Source: Stutzerimonas stutzeri (lineage in GTDB: Bacteria; Pseudomonadota; Gammaproteobacteria; Pseudomonadales; Pseudomonadaceae). From it: a stretch of 64,000 nucleotides of DNA. How positions within the stretch are numbered: the first letter of the stretch is position 1; each line of letters starts with the position of its first letter. Positions 1 to 9,786 of the stretch are shown piece by piece. The stretch is from the NCBI RefSeq assembly GCF_024448715.1, contig NZ_JAMOHZ010000001.1, positions 186,001 to 250,000 on the forward strand, given 5' to 3'. The translations under genes and the position numbers were made by a program. The notes beneath the pieces were generated by a model. That model saw only the letters and a list, made by a program, of their open reading frames with translations, had not been told where the DNA came from and did not search any database.

Positions 1-1641
1 GAGGATCAAGTACTTCAGCCATTGCAGGCGCAGATGAAGGCGATCGGACACTTTCCACTGTCGGATGCGTAGACGCTTGGCCACCCAACCGAGCATTTCC
101 TGTAGCGCGCCGAACGGACAGAGCCAGCCGCAGAACACACCGCGGCCCCAGATGAACAGGCTGACAAAAGTGAAGCTCCAGAGGACGAAGATCACCGGAT
201 CCATTAGAAACACACGGATATCGAAATCCTTCCCCAGCGCCAGGAACATGGTGAAGATATTTACCACCGACAGCTGACCCTGGGCGTAAAGGCCAACGAA
301 CGCCAGAGTGAACAAGAGAAAGCCGGCCCGAAATAGGTGAAAGCCACGGCTATGACTGCTGATGCGGTGTTGCCAGATGAATACGCAGGTCAGCACAAGC
401 AGCGACAGGCCAAGCAGGCCGGTCTGCCACCAGCGCTCCTGCCACATGCGTAGCCAGATGGGCGTCGGCTCGGCCGCGATCTGCGCTTTTTCGATATCGA
501 AAAGGTCGCGGTCAAGCTGGAAATCCCGCATGAAATGCGTGTTGCTTTCCACAAGAGGGTTGCGCCGCAGGTTCACGTTCAAACGTAACCCGGCAGGCTC
601 TGCGGGGTTGAAGGCGTTATGCGCCTTGATGCGGAAGACGTTCGCCTCGAAACCATCGAGCGGGATGTCGAGCATCTCCATCACCGCGCCATTGTTGAAA
701 TTCATGTCGTGCAGTTCGATGGCGTGGTCGTTCTGCATCAGTACCAGGCGACTCGGTGCTGTGGCGGGCACGAAGTCGCCCGGCACATGGTGGTACATGC
801 CGGAAGAGAGCACCAGCACGGCCTGTTCGTTGGGCTTCAATTCTTCGTTGAGCTTGGCGAAACCGGCCTCGCCGAGCAGGTTGCGGCCGATGCTCGGTGC
901 ATTCAGGTAAGCGAAATAGAGGTCGCTGAACGGCGCGTCGCTTCCAGCCTTGATCTCCAGATAACGATCGAGTGGCCCAAGGGCCTGTTCTACCTCGTCG
1001 CGACTGATGGTCCAGTGCTGGAGATATCCGCTTTCGAGTAGCTGCGTCCAGTCGAGCGGCTCATAGAGGTCGGTTTTTGCAGTGGCCAAGGAACCACTGG
1101 CGAAGCCTTCGAGCAGCTTGCGCGCGACGCCCAAGGCTGACAGCAGGACGGTTTCGTTGAGAATCACCACTGACACGGTTGCCTTGCTCACTCCGTCGAT
1201 GCGGGTCACCGAATCGCTTGCGCCCGCCGCACTCTGCCCGCCTACCACGATTGGTTTGCCGATCGACGTGTTCCGGTATTGCTCGACGAAATCGAACAGC
1301 GACTGCTCGCCAAGTCCATGCAAGAAGACCGGTTCATGGTGTTCCAACACCGTGACGCCGACGAGCACGCCCTCGGTGTCCATACCGATCAACAGCCGTA
1401 TCGGCTTGCCGGAGAACCCCTGCAAGTTGGAGTAGTCAGTGGACTCGAAGGCGTAGCCAAGCAATTCGTCGAGTTGATAGACGCTGTGCACCGGCGGGTT
1501 GTCCTGCTTCGGCTCGATGCGAGTGGCCTTGGGAAACAGCTGCTGGATCTGCGTATCCAGCGCTTGGGCGAAAAGCGTCGGGCTGGCGAGCACGCATACC
1601 ACCAGTAGCAAGCGCGATAGGAGGCCGGCGCTGCGTTTCAT
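1..1641 (-). CDS. NosR/NirI-like FMN-binding polyferredoxin membrane protein (partial)
   Basis: The reading frame is open from an ATG at 1641 to the window start, so the C-terminus is missing. The visible 547 residues begin with a signal-like MKRSAGLLSRLLLVVCVLAS segment. A periplasmic part follows that resembles an FMN-binding domain (GLGEQSLFDFVEQY, then a GGQSAAGASDSVTRIDGVSKATVS-like stretch with the S/T flavinylation context). After about residue 400 there are hydrophobic helices and a cysteine motif FCGWLCPFGALQE, as in the NosR/NirI family. Known members pass electrons across the membrane or control nos/nir expression. A full member would end in 4Fe-4S ferredoxin motifs beyond the window. 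Next to a quinoprotein locus it could instead serve an alcohol-oxidation electron path; that is inference. Confidence 0.75.
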   Translation of the reverse strand, partial: MKRSAGLLSRLLLVVCVLASPTLFAQALDTQIQQLFPKATRIEPKQDNPPVHSVYQLDELLGYAFESTDYSNLQGFSGKPIRLLIGMDTEGVLVGVTVLEHHEPVFLHGLGEQSLFDFVEQYRNTSIGKPIVVGGQSAAGASDSVTRIDGVSKATVSVVILNETVLLSALGVARKLLEGFASGSLATAKTDLYEPLDWTQLLESGYLQHWTISRDEVEQALGPLDRYLEIKAGSDAPFSDLYFAYLNAPSIGRNLLGEAGFAKLNEELKPNEQAVLVLSSGMYHHVPGDFVPATAPSRLVLMQNDHAIELHDMNFNNGAVMEMLDIPLDGFEANVFRIKAHNAFNPAEPAGLRLNVNLRRNPLVESNTHFMRDFQLDRDLFDIEKAQIAAEPTPIWLRMWQERWWQTGLLGLSLLVLTCVFIWQHRISSHSRGFHLFRAGFLLFTLAFVGLYAQGQLSVVNIFTMFLALGKDFDIRVFLMDPVIFVLWSFTFVSLFIWGRGVFCGWLCPFGALQEMLGWVAKRLRIRQWKVSDRLHLRLQWLKYLIL

Positions 1642-1996
1642 AGATGCCTCTAGGCGTATTGTTATACACCCATGCTATCCAGCGCTCGCCCCGCCGCCAT
1701 GCGACTTGATGATTGAAATGGCAGCACTTCAGTCTAATAACCTCGTCTGCCAGCCGCGCTGGGCACGGCCGTCATGCGGACCAGGTATGACGTGATGCTT
1801 ATTACATCCAAAGCGCGACGGCGTACTACCTAAGCGCTGCTCCTTCCGGCTCGACTGTCACCTGCTTACAGCGCAAGACGGCAATCGCCGCCAAAGCAGT
1901 AGCCAATCGCCGCCATCGCAGTGTATGGCCGACCCGTTGTGCTTTCGATAATCCGCCTCGACACGACTGCCCGTCGTCACATCAGCGGAGAGCGCC
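1642..1996. other. Divergent intergenic region before the porin
   Basis: This 355-base gap separates the divergent NosR-like gene and the porin, so it must hold promoters for both. It contains TACTACCTAAG at about 1824-1834, similar to the CTACCAAG boxes elsewhere in the locus but at a different distance from the start. A good ribosome-binding GGAGA sits just before the porin ATG. I see no gene in it. Confidence 0.5.
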
Positions 1997-3184
1997 ATGC
2001 ACAACAAGAAGAAAGCAGTTACCACCCTAATGCCGTTGGCCCTGGCCAGCGTGATTGCGATGACCCTGAGCCAGTCGGCAGTTGCCGAAATCATGCTTTA
2101 CGACAAGGATGACACCACGTTCGCTGTCGACGGCTACTTCAACACGTTTTATGTCAGCAGCGACGTGGATCGTGCCGGGGAGCAATTCGACCGGGACCAG
2201 TCCCGTGTGAAAATGGGCTTTCTGCCCAATTACATCGGCTTCAACTTCAGCAAGCAGCTCGATGACCTGAAAGTCGGTGGGCGCTCGTCTTTCTGGGTAA
2301 CGATCAACGACAGCGACACCAATGCCACCGAGACTGGCATCGACGTTCGCCAATTCTACGGTACGGCGTCCAGCGACCAATGGGGCGAGGTGCTCTTCGG
2401 TAAGGACTTCGGTCTTTTTGGTCGATCGAACATTTTTCTGGACGAAATGCTCACCGGATATGGCCAGGTCAGCGACACTCTGGGGCTGGTCGATTTCGGC
2501 GGTGTTTCGTTCGGCAATATCGGCACAGGCTATCCGTACCCGTTCCCGACCTCGCAGATCACCTATCGCTCGCCGGTCATGAGCGGCCTACGTATTGCCG
2601 CCGGCATCATGGATCCGGTCGACACCACGGATGACGCCAGCAGCGCACTGGATGAGGCCTACCAGGACAGTCCACGCTTCGAGACCGAGATCACTTACCA
2701 GTTCGATCTCGCCGGGGCCAAGATTTACTCCTGGGTCAACGGCATGCAGCAGACATCCAAGAACACCGACAGCAGTGTCGATGAAGTCGACTCCAAGGGC
2801 ATCGGCTACGGTATCCAGGCGAAAATGGGCGCATTCTCCGTCACCGCCTCGGGTTTCCAGGCCGAAGGCATCAACCCGTTCTATACCAACAACGCTGGCG
2901 AAGCGCAGCTTCGTGACGTGGATAGCGACGGCTACCTGCTTCAGGGCTCCTACACCTTTGGCAAGAACCGCATTGCCCTGTCTACCGGCAAGACCAAAGA
3001 TGATGGCAATGGTCTGGGCACCGCTGCCGATTACGAAACCCGTGGTATCGCCTACTTCCGTACCATCAACGACAACCTGAAGCTGGTTGCCGAATTGAAC
3101 CAGTTCGAGCTGAGGGGGCGGGACACCGACGCCCTCGACGAGGACACCCGTACCTACGCCATAGGCGCCGCGCTGAGCTTCTAA
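1997..3184 (+). CDS. Outer-membrane porin
   Basis: The protein has 395 residues with a typical signal peptide (cleavage near SQSAVA-EIML). The mature part is rich in alternating beta-strand patterns and ends in an aromatic residue (ALSF), the usual terminal signal for outer-membrane barrel insertion. It resembles the Gram-negative porin family of about 350-400 residues (strands such as DGYFNTFYVSS, MGFLPNYIGFNFS, VDVRQFYG). The start is the ATG preceded by GGAGA. It is monocistronic, followed at once by a strong terminator. Its position at the edge of the alcohol-oxidation cluster suggests uptake of an alcohol or related solute, but the substrate cannot be read from sequence. Confidence 0.85.
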   Translation: MHNKKKAVTTLMPLALASVIAMTLSQSAVAEIMLYDKDDTTFAVDGYFNTFYVSSDVDRAGEQFDRDQSRVKMGFLPNYIGFNFSKQLDDLKVGGRSSFWVTINDSDTNATETGIDVRQFYGTASSDQWGEVLFGKDFGLFGRSNIFLDEMLTGYGQVSDTLGLVDFGGVSFGNIGTGYPYPFPTSQITYRSPVMSGLRIAAGIMDPVDTTDDASSALDEAYQDSPRFETEITYQFDLAGAKIYSWVNGMQQTSKNTDSSVDEVDSKGIGYGIQAKMGAFSVTASGFQAEGINPFYTNNAGEAQLRDVDSDGYLLQGSYTFGKNRIALSTGKTKDDGNGLGTAADYETRGIAYFRTINDNLKLVAELNQFELRGRDTDALDEDTRTYAIGAALSF

Positions 3185-3204
3185 GCGCAGCCTGCAACAT
3201 CCAG

Positions 3205-3236
3205 GCGGACGCCTCTTCGGGCGTCCGCTTTTTTTT
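3205..3236 (+). terminator. Rho-independent terminator after the porin
   Basis: A perfect 9-bp stem (GCGGACGCC with GGCGTCCGC) with a six-base loop is followed by eight T residues, 20 bases after the porin stop codon. Confidence 0.95.
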
Positions 3237-3346
3237 GTTCGATGAAGCTAGGAGCGCCGAGCCTGCACTCTTTCGCCGCTTTGCTACCTTGGCAGGTCGC
3301 CGCCGGTACTGAAGTAGCATTTCCGAGCCCTATGCCCTGACTAAGA

Positions 3347-4558
3347 ATGAGGACATACGAAACGGTTGATGGGGTGCGGTGCGTGGTCGAGCAAGAATCC
3401 GAAGTGATACGCACAGCGATGTCAGAGGCCCGTAACGTCGAAACGGTGGCGCAGGATCTGGCGCGCCAGCTGATCCATCCGCATCTCGGATTCGTGCTGT
3501 TCTTCTGTTCGGCCGAATACGACCTTCCGGCGCTGGGCGATGCGCTGCAGCAGTACTTCGGCGGCGTGCGTGTGGTGGGCTGCACCTCGGCGGGAGAAAT
3601 CACCTCGCAAGGCTATGGCCGCAGCTGCGTGACAGCGATTGGCTTCGATCACCGCAGCTTCTCCATTGCCAGCGAACTGATCGTCGAGATGGATCGCTTC
3701 AGCCTGATCGACGCCCAGCAGTTGGTGGAACGTCTGGGCAATGTTTGTCGCAGCAATTCTTTAGCGCCGATCAAGGGCCACAGTTTCGCGATGACCCTGC
3801 TCGATGGCTTATCGAGCCGCGAGGAAATCGTCTTGGCGGCGTTGAGCGCTGCGTTTGGCAGCATTCCGCATTTTGGCGGCTCGGCCGGCGATGACAACCA
3901 TCTGACCGATACCCACGTCTATTACGACGGCAGGTTCCACAGCGGCGCGGCCATAGTGGTGCTGGTCAACACCTGGCTGGATTTCGAGGTTTTCACCACT
4001 CACCACATGCTGCCGCGCAACGACAAACTGGTCGTGACCCAGGCCGATAGCAACGCTCGCCGCGTCTACGAACTGAACGCAGAACCCGCTGCCGAGGAAT
4101 ACGCCCGGCTGATCGGCGTGAATGTCAGTGACCTTGACCACCGGTTGTTCGCCGCACACCCGCTCGCGGTGCGCATTAACGAGCAGTACTACGTGCGCTC
4201 GATTCAGAAGGTCAACGACGACCTTAGCCTGACGTTCTATTGCGCGGTGGAGAACGGCATTGTTCTTACGGCCATGCGTCCCGGACCGCTGATGCCCAAC
4301 CTTGAAACGCTGTTCGAGCGTCTCGAACAGCGGCTGGGCGCACCTCTGCTGACCATAGGCTGCGATTGCTTCCTGCGACGGCTGGAAATCGAGACCGAGG
4401 AGACCAGCGAGCAGGCGTCCGCCTTTCTTCGACGCCAACAGGTGATCGGTTTCAACACCTACGGAGAGCAGTTCAATGGCATGCACATCAACCAGACCTT
4501 CACCGGTGTCGCCATTGGCCGGCCTGGAGGGCGGGCTGGAGAAAAGAGTGCTCGCTGA
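3347..4558 (+). CDS. FIST-domain sensory protein
   Basis: The protein has 403 residues and no signal peptide. It has the N- and C-terminal halves of the FIST sensor family: the VVGCTSAGEI motif (about residues 75-84), GGSAGDD near 180, and a C-terminal part ending in GEQFNGMHINQTFTGVAIG. FIST domains are thought to bind small ligands, possibly amino acids. The following kinase gene overlaps its end by 11 bases, so the two are translationally coupled and the FIST protein probably supplies a ligand input to that kinase. The same FIST-kinase pair flanks the exa/ped locus in other pseudomonads. The start at 3347 lacks a clear ribosome site; an ATG at 3419-3421 is an alternative. Confidence 0.85.
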   Translation: MRTYETVDGVRCVVEQESEVIRTAMSEARNVETVAQDLARQLIHPHLGFVLFFCSAEYDLPALGDALQQYFGGVRVVGCTSAGEITSQGYGRSCVTAIGFDHRSFSIASELIVEMDRFSLIDAQQLVERLGNVCRSNSLAPIKGHSFAMTLLDGLSSREEIVLAALSAAFGSIPHFGGSAGDDNHLTDTHVYYDGRFHSGAAIVVLVNTWLDFEVFTTHHMLPRNDKLVVTQADSNARRVYELNAEPAAEEYARLIGVNVSDLDHRLFAAHPLAVRINEQYYVRSIQKVNDDLSLTFYCAVENGIVLTAMRPGPLMPNLETLFERLEQRLGAPLLTIGCDCFLRRLEIETEETSEQASAFLRRQQVIGFNTYGEQFNGMHINQTFTGVAIGRPGGRAGEKSAR

Positions 4559-7124
4559 ACTGCTGGAGCGGCAGATCGAGCTTGAGCGCGAGAACGACAA
4601 GCTGCGCCGTATCAACGCAGCGCTCATCGAGCGCATCGAATCCAGCGGCACGGGGCGCGATGCCTCTTATGCCGCGTTTCAGCATTCGGTCGAATTGGCC
4701 GAGCAAGTGCGCGAACGCACCGATGCACTGAACCAGGCGATGGCCGAGCTGAAAGCCAGCAATCGATTGCTCAGCGATGCGCGATTACGGGCCGAAACCG
4801 CGCATCAGCACTTGGTCGATGCCATCGAAAGCATCTCCGACGCCTTTGTCCTGTTCGACAAAGACCAGCGCATCGTGCTGTTCAACAAGCGCTTCAAATC
4901 CCTCTGGAGCCGCACTCGAGCACGTATCAACAGCGGCACCCGGCTAGCCGAGGTGCGGCGGTTGGCGGAAAGTAGCGGGTTGATCGCCGAGGAGCATCGC
5001 GGTAAAGGCAAAGATCCCACCGTTTACCGTCTGCACAACGGCCGCTGGGTGCAGGTCAGCGAACGCGCGACCCGCGAAGGCGGGCTGGTGATGCTCTACA
5101 CCGACATTACCGAGGTCAAGGTCAGCGAAACCATGCGCCGCGAACAGGCGTTAGCGCAGAAGTCCCGATTGCTGCAGCGCGCCGTGGACAACCTGTCCCA
5201 GGGCGTCGCCATGGTCAGCGCCGACGGAGGGCTGGAGCTCTGGAATCGTCGCTTTCTTGAGCTTTGCGGCCTGGCGCCGATCGAGGCGCATAGGCCGTTC
5301 GAAGAGGTCATGGCCGACAGCGAGCTCAAGCTGCTGACGCCCAACACACGCGACACCGACGGCCTGCCGCTGGCCGAACTCGAACAGCATCTATTCGACG
5401 GACGTACGCTGGAGATACGCACCCATCCGTTGCCCACCGGCGGCTTCGTCAACACATTCACCGACATCACCGAGCGCTACCGGCACGCTGAGGCGCTGCG
5501 TGAAAGCGAACGCTGGATACGCCTGATCACCGACCACGTGCCGGCGTTGATCGCCTATGTGTCGGCAGACCTGACCTACGAATTCACCAACAAGGTGTAC
5601 GAGGAATGGTATCGCTGGCCCAGCGACGGCATGCTCGGCCAGTGCCTGCCCGAGATCCACAGCGGTGAGCACTGGCAGCAGCTCGAGCCCTATATCGACC
5701 GGGCCATGTCCGGGGAAAGTGTCAGTTTCGAAATGGCCGAGCACAACCATGCCGGTCAGCAGCGCTACATGCTGCGCTCCTACGTGCCGAATCGGCAGCC
5801 TAACGGCGAAGTGGCGGGCATCTTCGTGCTGATTCAGGACATTACCGACCGCCGCCGCACCGCCGAAGCGCTGCATCAGGCCTATCAAAACCTCGAACAG
5901 CGGGTGCGCGAACGGACCGCGGAGCTGACCAGCCTGAACGAACAGCTGCTCTGCGAAATCGACGAGCGCGCGCACGCCGAGGCGCGTCTGCGTGAAGCCA
6001 AGCGCGAGGCCGAACTGGCCAATCTGTCGAAGACCAAGTTTCTCGCCGCGGTGAGCCACGACCTGCTACAGCCGCTCAACGCGGCGCGGCTATTTACCAG
6101 TGCGCTGATGGAACAGCCTGCGGCACCTAGTGGCGGGTTGATCCGCAATATCAGCAATTCGCTGGAAGATGTGGAGAATCTGCTTGGCACCTTGGTGGAT
6201 ATTTCCAAACTCGACGCGGGCGTGATCAAGCCGGATATCGCGCCCTTTGCCGTTAGCGAGCTGCTGGAAAACCTTGCCGTAGAGTTCCGGCAGATTGCAG
6301 GCAGCGAGCGGCTGCAACTGGACTTCATCCCGTGCTCAGCGCTGGTGCGCAGCGATATCCAGCTGCTCGCCCGGATACTGCGCAATCTGCTCACCAATGC
6401 GATTCGCTATACGCCCGAAGGCCGTGTGCTGCTCGGTTGCCGCCGTCGACGTCAAAGCCTGTCGATCGAGGTTTGGGACACCGGCGTGGGGATCGCCGAA
6501 GACAAGCTGGAAGAGGTGTTCCAGGAATTCAAGCGAGGCGAGGGCGTGCGGCCCAACCAGGACCGAGGGCTCGGGTTGGGGCTGGCCATCGTCGAAAAGA
6601 TCGCCCGCATGCTCGGCCACCGCATTATGGTGCGCTCGCAAACGGGGCGTGGTTCGGTATTTGCCATCGAGGTCCCATTGTCCAAGCGCGCACCGAAAGC
6701 CCAGGTGGAGCCCGCAACCACCGATCTTTTGCTGGAAAGGCTCAAGGGCGCGCGGGTCTGGGTGCTCGACAACGACACTGCAATCTGTGCAGGTATGCGC
6801 ACCTTGCTCGAAGGCTGGGGTTGCGCCGTGACCACCGCCTTGTCCGAAGAAGACCTGGCCGGTCAGGTCGACAACTTCCACGCCGACGCCGACCTGATCA
6901 TCGCCGATTACCATCTGGATAACGGCTGCAATGGGGTCGATGTGGTCGCCACGGTCAATGCCCGTCGCGCCAGCCCACTACCGGCGCTAATGATCACCGC
7001 CAACTACAGCAACGAACTCAAGCAGAAGGTCAGGGAGCTGGGCCACATGCTGATGCATAAGCCGGTGCGCCCGATGAAGCTGAAAACGGCCATGTGTCAC
7101 ATGATGGAACAGGGGCACGCTTGA
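4548..7124 (+). CDS. ercS': Hybrid sensor histidine kinase, NahK/ErcS' type
   Basis: I chose the GTG at 4548 (after GGCTGGAG) rather than the ATG at 4476, because upstream residues read as out-of-frame FIST sequence. The 858-residue protein begins with a coiled coil (LLERQIELERENDKLRRINA), followed by three PAS-like segments (AIESISDAFVLFDKDQRIVL; AVDNLSQGVAMVSADGGLEL; LITDHVPALIAYVSADLTYE). A second coiled coil leads into a HisKA domain with phospho-acceptor His504 in AVSHDLLQPLNAARL. An HATPase domain (NAIRYT, DTGVGI, GLGLGLAI) and a C-terminal receiver with Asp787 (IIADYHLD) complete it. There are no membrane segments. Such kinases phosphorylate ErbR or HptB-type partners; erbR lies convergently next door. 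Confidence 0.9.
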   Translation: MLAELLERQIELERENDKLRRINAALIERIESSGTGRDASYAAFQHSVELAEQVRERTDALNQAMAELKASNRLLSDARLRAETAHQHLVDAIESISDAFVLFDKDQRIVLFNKRFKSLWSRTRARINSGTRLAEVRRLAESSGLIAEEHRGKGKDPTVYRLHNGRWVQVSERATREGGLVMLYTDITEVKVSETMRREQALAQKSRLLQRAVDNLSQGVAMVSADGGLELWNRRFLELCGLAPIEAHRPFEEVMADSELKLLTPNTRDTDGLPLAELEQHLFDGRTLEIRTHPLPTGGFVNTFTDITERYRHAEALRESERWIRLITDHVPALIAYVSADLTYEFTNKVYEEWYRWPSDGMLGQCLPEIHSGEHWQQLEPYIDRAMSGESVSFEMAEHNHAGQQRYMLRSYVPNRQPNGEVAGIFVLIQDITDRRRTAEALHQAYQNLEQRVRERTAELTSLNEQLLCEIDERAHAEARLREAKREAELANLSKTKFLAAVSHDLLQPLNAARLFTSALMEQPAAPSGGLIRNISNSLEDVENLLGTLVDISKLDAGVIKPDIAPFAVSELLENLAVEFRQIAGSERLQLDFIPCSALVRSDIQLLARILRNLLTNAIRYTPEGRVLLGCRRRRQSLSIEVWDTGVGIAEDKLEEVFQEFKRGEGVRPNQDRGLGLGLAIVEKIARMLGHRIMVRSQTGRGSVFAIEVPLSKRAPKAQVEPATTDLLLERLKGARVWVLDNDTAICAGMRTLLEGWGCAVTTALSEEDLAGQVDNFHADADLIIADYHLDNGCNGVDVVATVNARRASPLPALMITANYSNELKQKVRELGHMLMHKPVRPMKLKTAMCHMMEQGHA

Positions 7125-7143
7125 GCCGGTTCGCCCAGCTCTG

Positions 7144-7205
7144 TTCGCGAGCAAGCTGGCTCCTACGACCTACGTTGCCCTTGTAGGAGCGAGCTTGCTC
7201 GCGAA
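7144..7205. repeat. REP element pair (inverted)
   Basis: Two head-to-head copies of a Pseudomonas REP sequence, at 7144-7166 and 7183-7205 (GTAGGAGCGAGCTTGCTCG), lie between two convergent genes. The pair folds into a long hairpin and may act as a bidirectional transcription stop. The same element occurs inside the carboxylase gene at 33363-33432. Confidence 0.9.
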
Positions 7206-7223
7206 TGCTTTACGGGGTGAGGA

Positions 7224-7889
7224 TCAGCGACGCAGATAGGCCGCGAAGTCGATGTCGCCAGCAGAAAGGATCGCTTGCACGCGGTTGTGCACGTTGAGCT
7301 TGCGCAGGATCGCCGAGACATGGGCCTTGACCGTGGTTTCGGCAATGTCGAGGTTGTAAGCGATCTGCTTGTTCGATTCGCCTTTGGTCATCCGTTCCAG
7401 CACTAGCAACTGCTTGCGCGTCAGCGCCTGTAGCAGCTCCGGCGGGATGCTCTGCTCGTGATGTTGAGAGCGGCGGTTATTGGCGTTTTGGCTGCGGATA
7501 ATATCGGAGGGCAAGTAGACGTTGCCGTTGAGAATCTGCTCGATGGCCTCGGTCATTTGCGTGCGCGGCGAAGACTTGGTGATGAAACCGCAAGCGCCAT
7601 AGGTGATCGCCTGCAACACGATCTGCTTATCCTGCTCGGCGGAAACGATCACTACCGGAATGGTCGGCGCCTCGTTGCGCAGGTTGATCAGGCCGTTGAG
7701 CCCATGCATGCCGGGCATGTTCAGGTCGAGCAGCACGAGATCCAGATCGTCGTTTTCCAGCGTCATCGCCAATGCGCTGTCGAGGTCGGCAGTTTCAAGG
7801 ATTTCGCTGTCTGGAAAGCCATCCTGGATGACGTTGTGGATGGCTTCGCGAAACAGTGGATGGTCATCAGCAATTAATATCTTGTACAT
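7224..7889 (-). CDS. erbR: LuxR-family response regulator ErbR/AgmR (PedR1)
   Basis: The protein has 221 residues. The receiver domain has acidic residues DD at 8-9 and phospho-acceptor Asp55 ([12 protein letters not shown]). The C-terminal LuxR helix-turn-helix reads [20 protein letters not shown] and continues with [20 protein letters not shown]. In P. aeruginosa and P. putida the orthologue (AgmR, ErbR or PedR1) activates the PQQ alcohol dehydrogenase genes and PQQ synthesis. Its position, convergent to the ErcS'-type kinase and next to the PQQ-ABC operon, matches those genomes. The ATG at 7889 gives the expected length. Confidence 0.92.
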   Translation of the reverse strand: MYKILIADDHPLFREAIHNVIQDGFPDSEILETADLDSALAMTLENDDLDLVLLDLNMPGMHGLNGLINLRNEAPTIPVVIVSAEQDKQIVLQAITYGACGFITKSSPRTQMTEAIEQILNGNVYLPSDIIRSQNANNRRSQHHEQSIPPELLQALTRKQLLVLERMTKGESNKQIAYNLDIAETTVKAHVSAILRKLNVHNRVQAILSAGDIDFAAYLRR

Positions 7890-8222
7890 GGCCGGTCACC
7901 TCATTGTTGTGATTATGGTGGGGTGGTTCGGGTAGCGCTTCGTCCTGTGCGACAGCGGATGATCGGTGGCGCGTTGCGTCGAACCAGTTTCAGGCGGGTA
8001 GGTCACGGCGGCGCGCAGAATGCTGCATCGGTAACGTTCAATGCCGGAACGATGGGATACGCCCTTAGGTGCCTCCCACTTGGTTGCAATCAGCAACAAC
8101 ACCGGCAGACTTGTCATCTTCCGCTTTCCAGTACTTCGGTCGGCCACATTACAGAGCAATGAGCGCTGTTTTGAAATCCTACAATCGACAGAAAAACCAG
8201 TACCAAAGTAGTAGAGACTCGC
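7890..8222. other. Upstream region of erbR
   Basis: This 333-base stretch has no credible gene; its short ORFs lack recognisable protein character. On the minus strand it carries AACCAAGTGGGAGG (8072-8085), about 195 nt before erbR, and near 8200-8214 a TACCAAAGTAGTAG sequence. Both resemble the CTACCAAGGGA boxes before the ped genes, so autoregulation is possible but unproven. Confidence 0.4.
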
Positions 8223-9014
8223 TCAGGCCGTTCGCCGCAACGCGGCGTGTTGCGGATTGAAGCTCAGCACGGCGAGCAAGCTGAACAACAGGGTCAGGCC
8301 GAAGCAGATCGCCAGCGCCATCGGATTAAATCGCTCGTACAGCGCATAGCGCACCAGTTCGACCGCAAAGGTGAAGGGGTTGAACGAGCAGATCCAGTAC
8401 AGCCATTCATTGGCGTCGCGCATTTTCCACAGCGGATATAGCGCCGAGGACAAGAAGAACATGGGGAAGATGACGAAATTCATCACCCCGGCAAAGTTCT
8501 CCAGCTGACGGATACCGTTTGAGAGCAACAGTCCCAACGCGCTGAGCAACAGCGCCACCAACAGCAATGCAGGCAATACCGCAAGCAGGCCCGCTGCGGG
8601 TGGCTGCACCCCGTAGAGCCAGGCCACAAGAAGAAACGCATAGACCTGCAGGAGTGAAATCAGCGCGGTCGCCAAGAGCTTGCTGGCGAGCAGGAAACCG
8701 CGCGGTAACGGGCTGGTCAGCAGTACGCGCATGCTGCCCATTTCGCGGTCGTAGACCATCGAGAGCGAACCTTGCATCCCGTTGAACAACAGGATCATGC
8801 AGGCCAGGCCGGGAACGATGTAGGTTTCGTAAGTAATGTAGGTGTCATACGGTTCAATGATCGCGATGCCCAGCGCCGCGCGAAAACCGGCCGCAAACAC
8901 CACCAGCCACAGCATCGGCCGCACCAATGCGCTGAAGAACCGTGAGCGTTGCTGGACGAAACGCAGCCACTCGCGCCAGACGATGGCACGCAGGCATTCC
9001 CAATAGGCAGTCAT
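8223..9014 (-). CDS. PQQ-alcohol-system ABC transporter permease (PedC-like)
   Basis: This 263-residue ABC-2-type permease has six hydrophobic helices, among them WLVVFAAGFRAALGIAI, ISLLQVYAFLLVAWLYG and FVIFPMFFLSSALYPLW. It is the last gene of a four-gene minus-strand operon (binding protein, beta-propeller, ATPase, permease), with 43 bases between it and the ATPase. The same set accompanies PQQ-dependent alcohol dehydrogenases widely and is defined by family models for the PQQ alcohol system. ABC-2 permeases usually export; the cargo of this system is not established. Confidence 0.88.
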   Translation of the reverse strand: MTAYWECLRAIVWREWLRFVQQRSRFFSALVRPMLWLVVFAAGFRAALGIAIIEPYDTYITYETYIVPGLACMILLFNGMQGSLSMVYDREMGSMRVLLTSPLPRGFLLASKLLATALISLLQVYAFLLVAWLYGVQPPAAGLLAVLPALLLVALLLSALGLLLSNGIRQLENFAGVMNFVIFPMFFLSSALYPLWKMRDANEWLYWICSFNPFTFAVELVRYALYERFNPMALAICFGLTLLFSLLAVLSFNPQHAALRRTA

Positions 9015-9057
9015 GAGGCATGCTCCAAAAGTGGCTGACGGGCAGGGCGTAGGCGCA

Positions 9058-9786
9058 TCAGGCCGCGGCCGATTGACGGGTCAGGCGGATGAAGGTCTGT
9101 TCCAGATTGCCGTCCATGGCGGACAACACATCGGCACGGCCCTGAGCGACCAGATTCCCGCGATTGAGGATCAGCAGATCGTCGTCGGCGCGGACTTCAT
9201 CGAGCAGATGCGTGGTCCAGAGCGCACTCATACCTTCATTGCGACAAAGCTGGCGGACGTGGTCGTTAAGCGCCTGGCGGCTGGCCGGATCGAGTCCGGC
9301 GCTGGCTTCGTCGAGAAGTAGCAGGCTGGGCTCGTGCAGCAGCGCGCGGGCAATCTCCACCCGCCGCCGGTGACCGCCGTTGAGCTCGCGAATCTTGCTT
9401 TTGCGTCGTTCGCCGAGTTGCTGGCGGTCCAGTTCCAGTTCGATACGGGCATTCGCCAGCGTTCGTGGCATCCCATGCAGCGCGGCGTGGTAGCGCAGGT
9501 TTTGTTCGACGCTGAGGTCCAGATCCAGGGTGCTCTGTTGGAACACCACGCCGAGGCGGCGCAGGGCCCGGCGCGGTTGATCGCGCAGGCTGTATCCGGC
9601 CACTTGGATATTGCCCTGCTGCAGATCATAGAGCCGGGTAAGCAGTGCGATCAGCGTGGATTTGCCGGCGCCATTCGGGCCGAGCAGGGCGGTGAAGCGT
9701 CCGGCTGCGGCACGGAAGCTGACATCCTGCAAGGCCTGACGAGCACCATAGGCGAAGCTGACGTAATCGAGCTGCAGGGCAGTCAT
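9058..9786 (-). CDS. PQQ-alcohol-system ABC transporter ATPase
   Basis: The protein has 242 residues and canonical ABC motifs: Walker A GPNGAGKST, Q-loop VFQQ, a signature-region variant LNGGHRRRVEIARAL, Walker B LLLLDEASAGLD, and the switch His in ALWTTHLLDEV. The signature LNGG replaces the usual LSGG; this substitution may be characteristic of the subfamily. It overlaps the upstream beta-propeller gene by four bases (ATGA), so the two are translationally coupled. It energises the adjacent ABC-2 permease at the inner membrane. Confidence 0.9.
   Translation of the reverse strand: MTALQLDYVSFAYGARQALQDVSFRAAAGRFTALLGPNGAGKSTLIALLTRLYDLQQGNIQVAGYSLRDQPRRALRRLGVVFQQSTLDLDLSVEQNLRYHAALHGMPRTLANARIELELDRQQLGERRKSKIRELNGGHRRRVEIARALLHEPSLLLLDEASAGLDPASRQALNDHVRQLCRNEGMSALWTTHLLDEVRADDDLLILNRGNLVAQGRADVLSAMDGNLEQTFIRLTRQSAAA

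Noticed and set aside
1-1641. Calling the partial gene a true nosR of denitrification
   Set aside because: No nosZ or other nos genes are in view and the C-terminus is missing, so only family membership is claimed.
4476-4547. Extended N-terminus of the hybrid kinase from ATG 4476
   Set aside because: These residues are the FIST gene read in another frame; the GTG at 4548 has a ribosome site and starts the coiled coil.
7896-8159. 87-codon minus-strand frame upstream of erbR
   Set aside because: Composition is not protein-like and the stretch looks like a promoter region.
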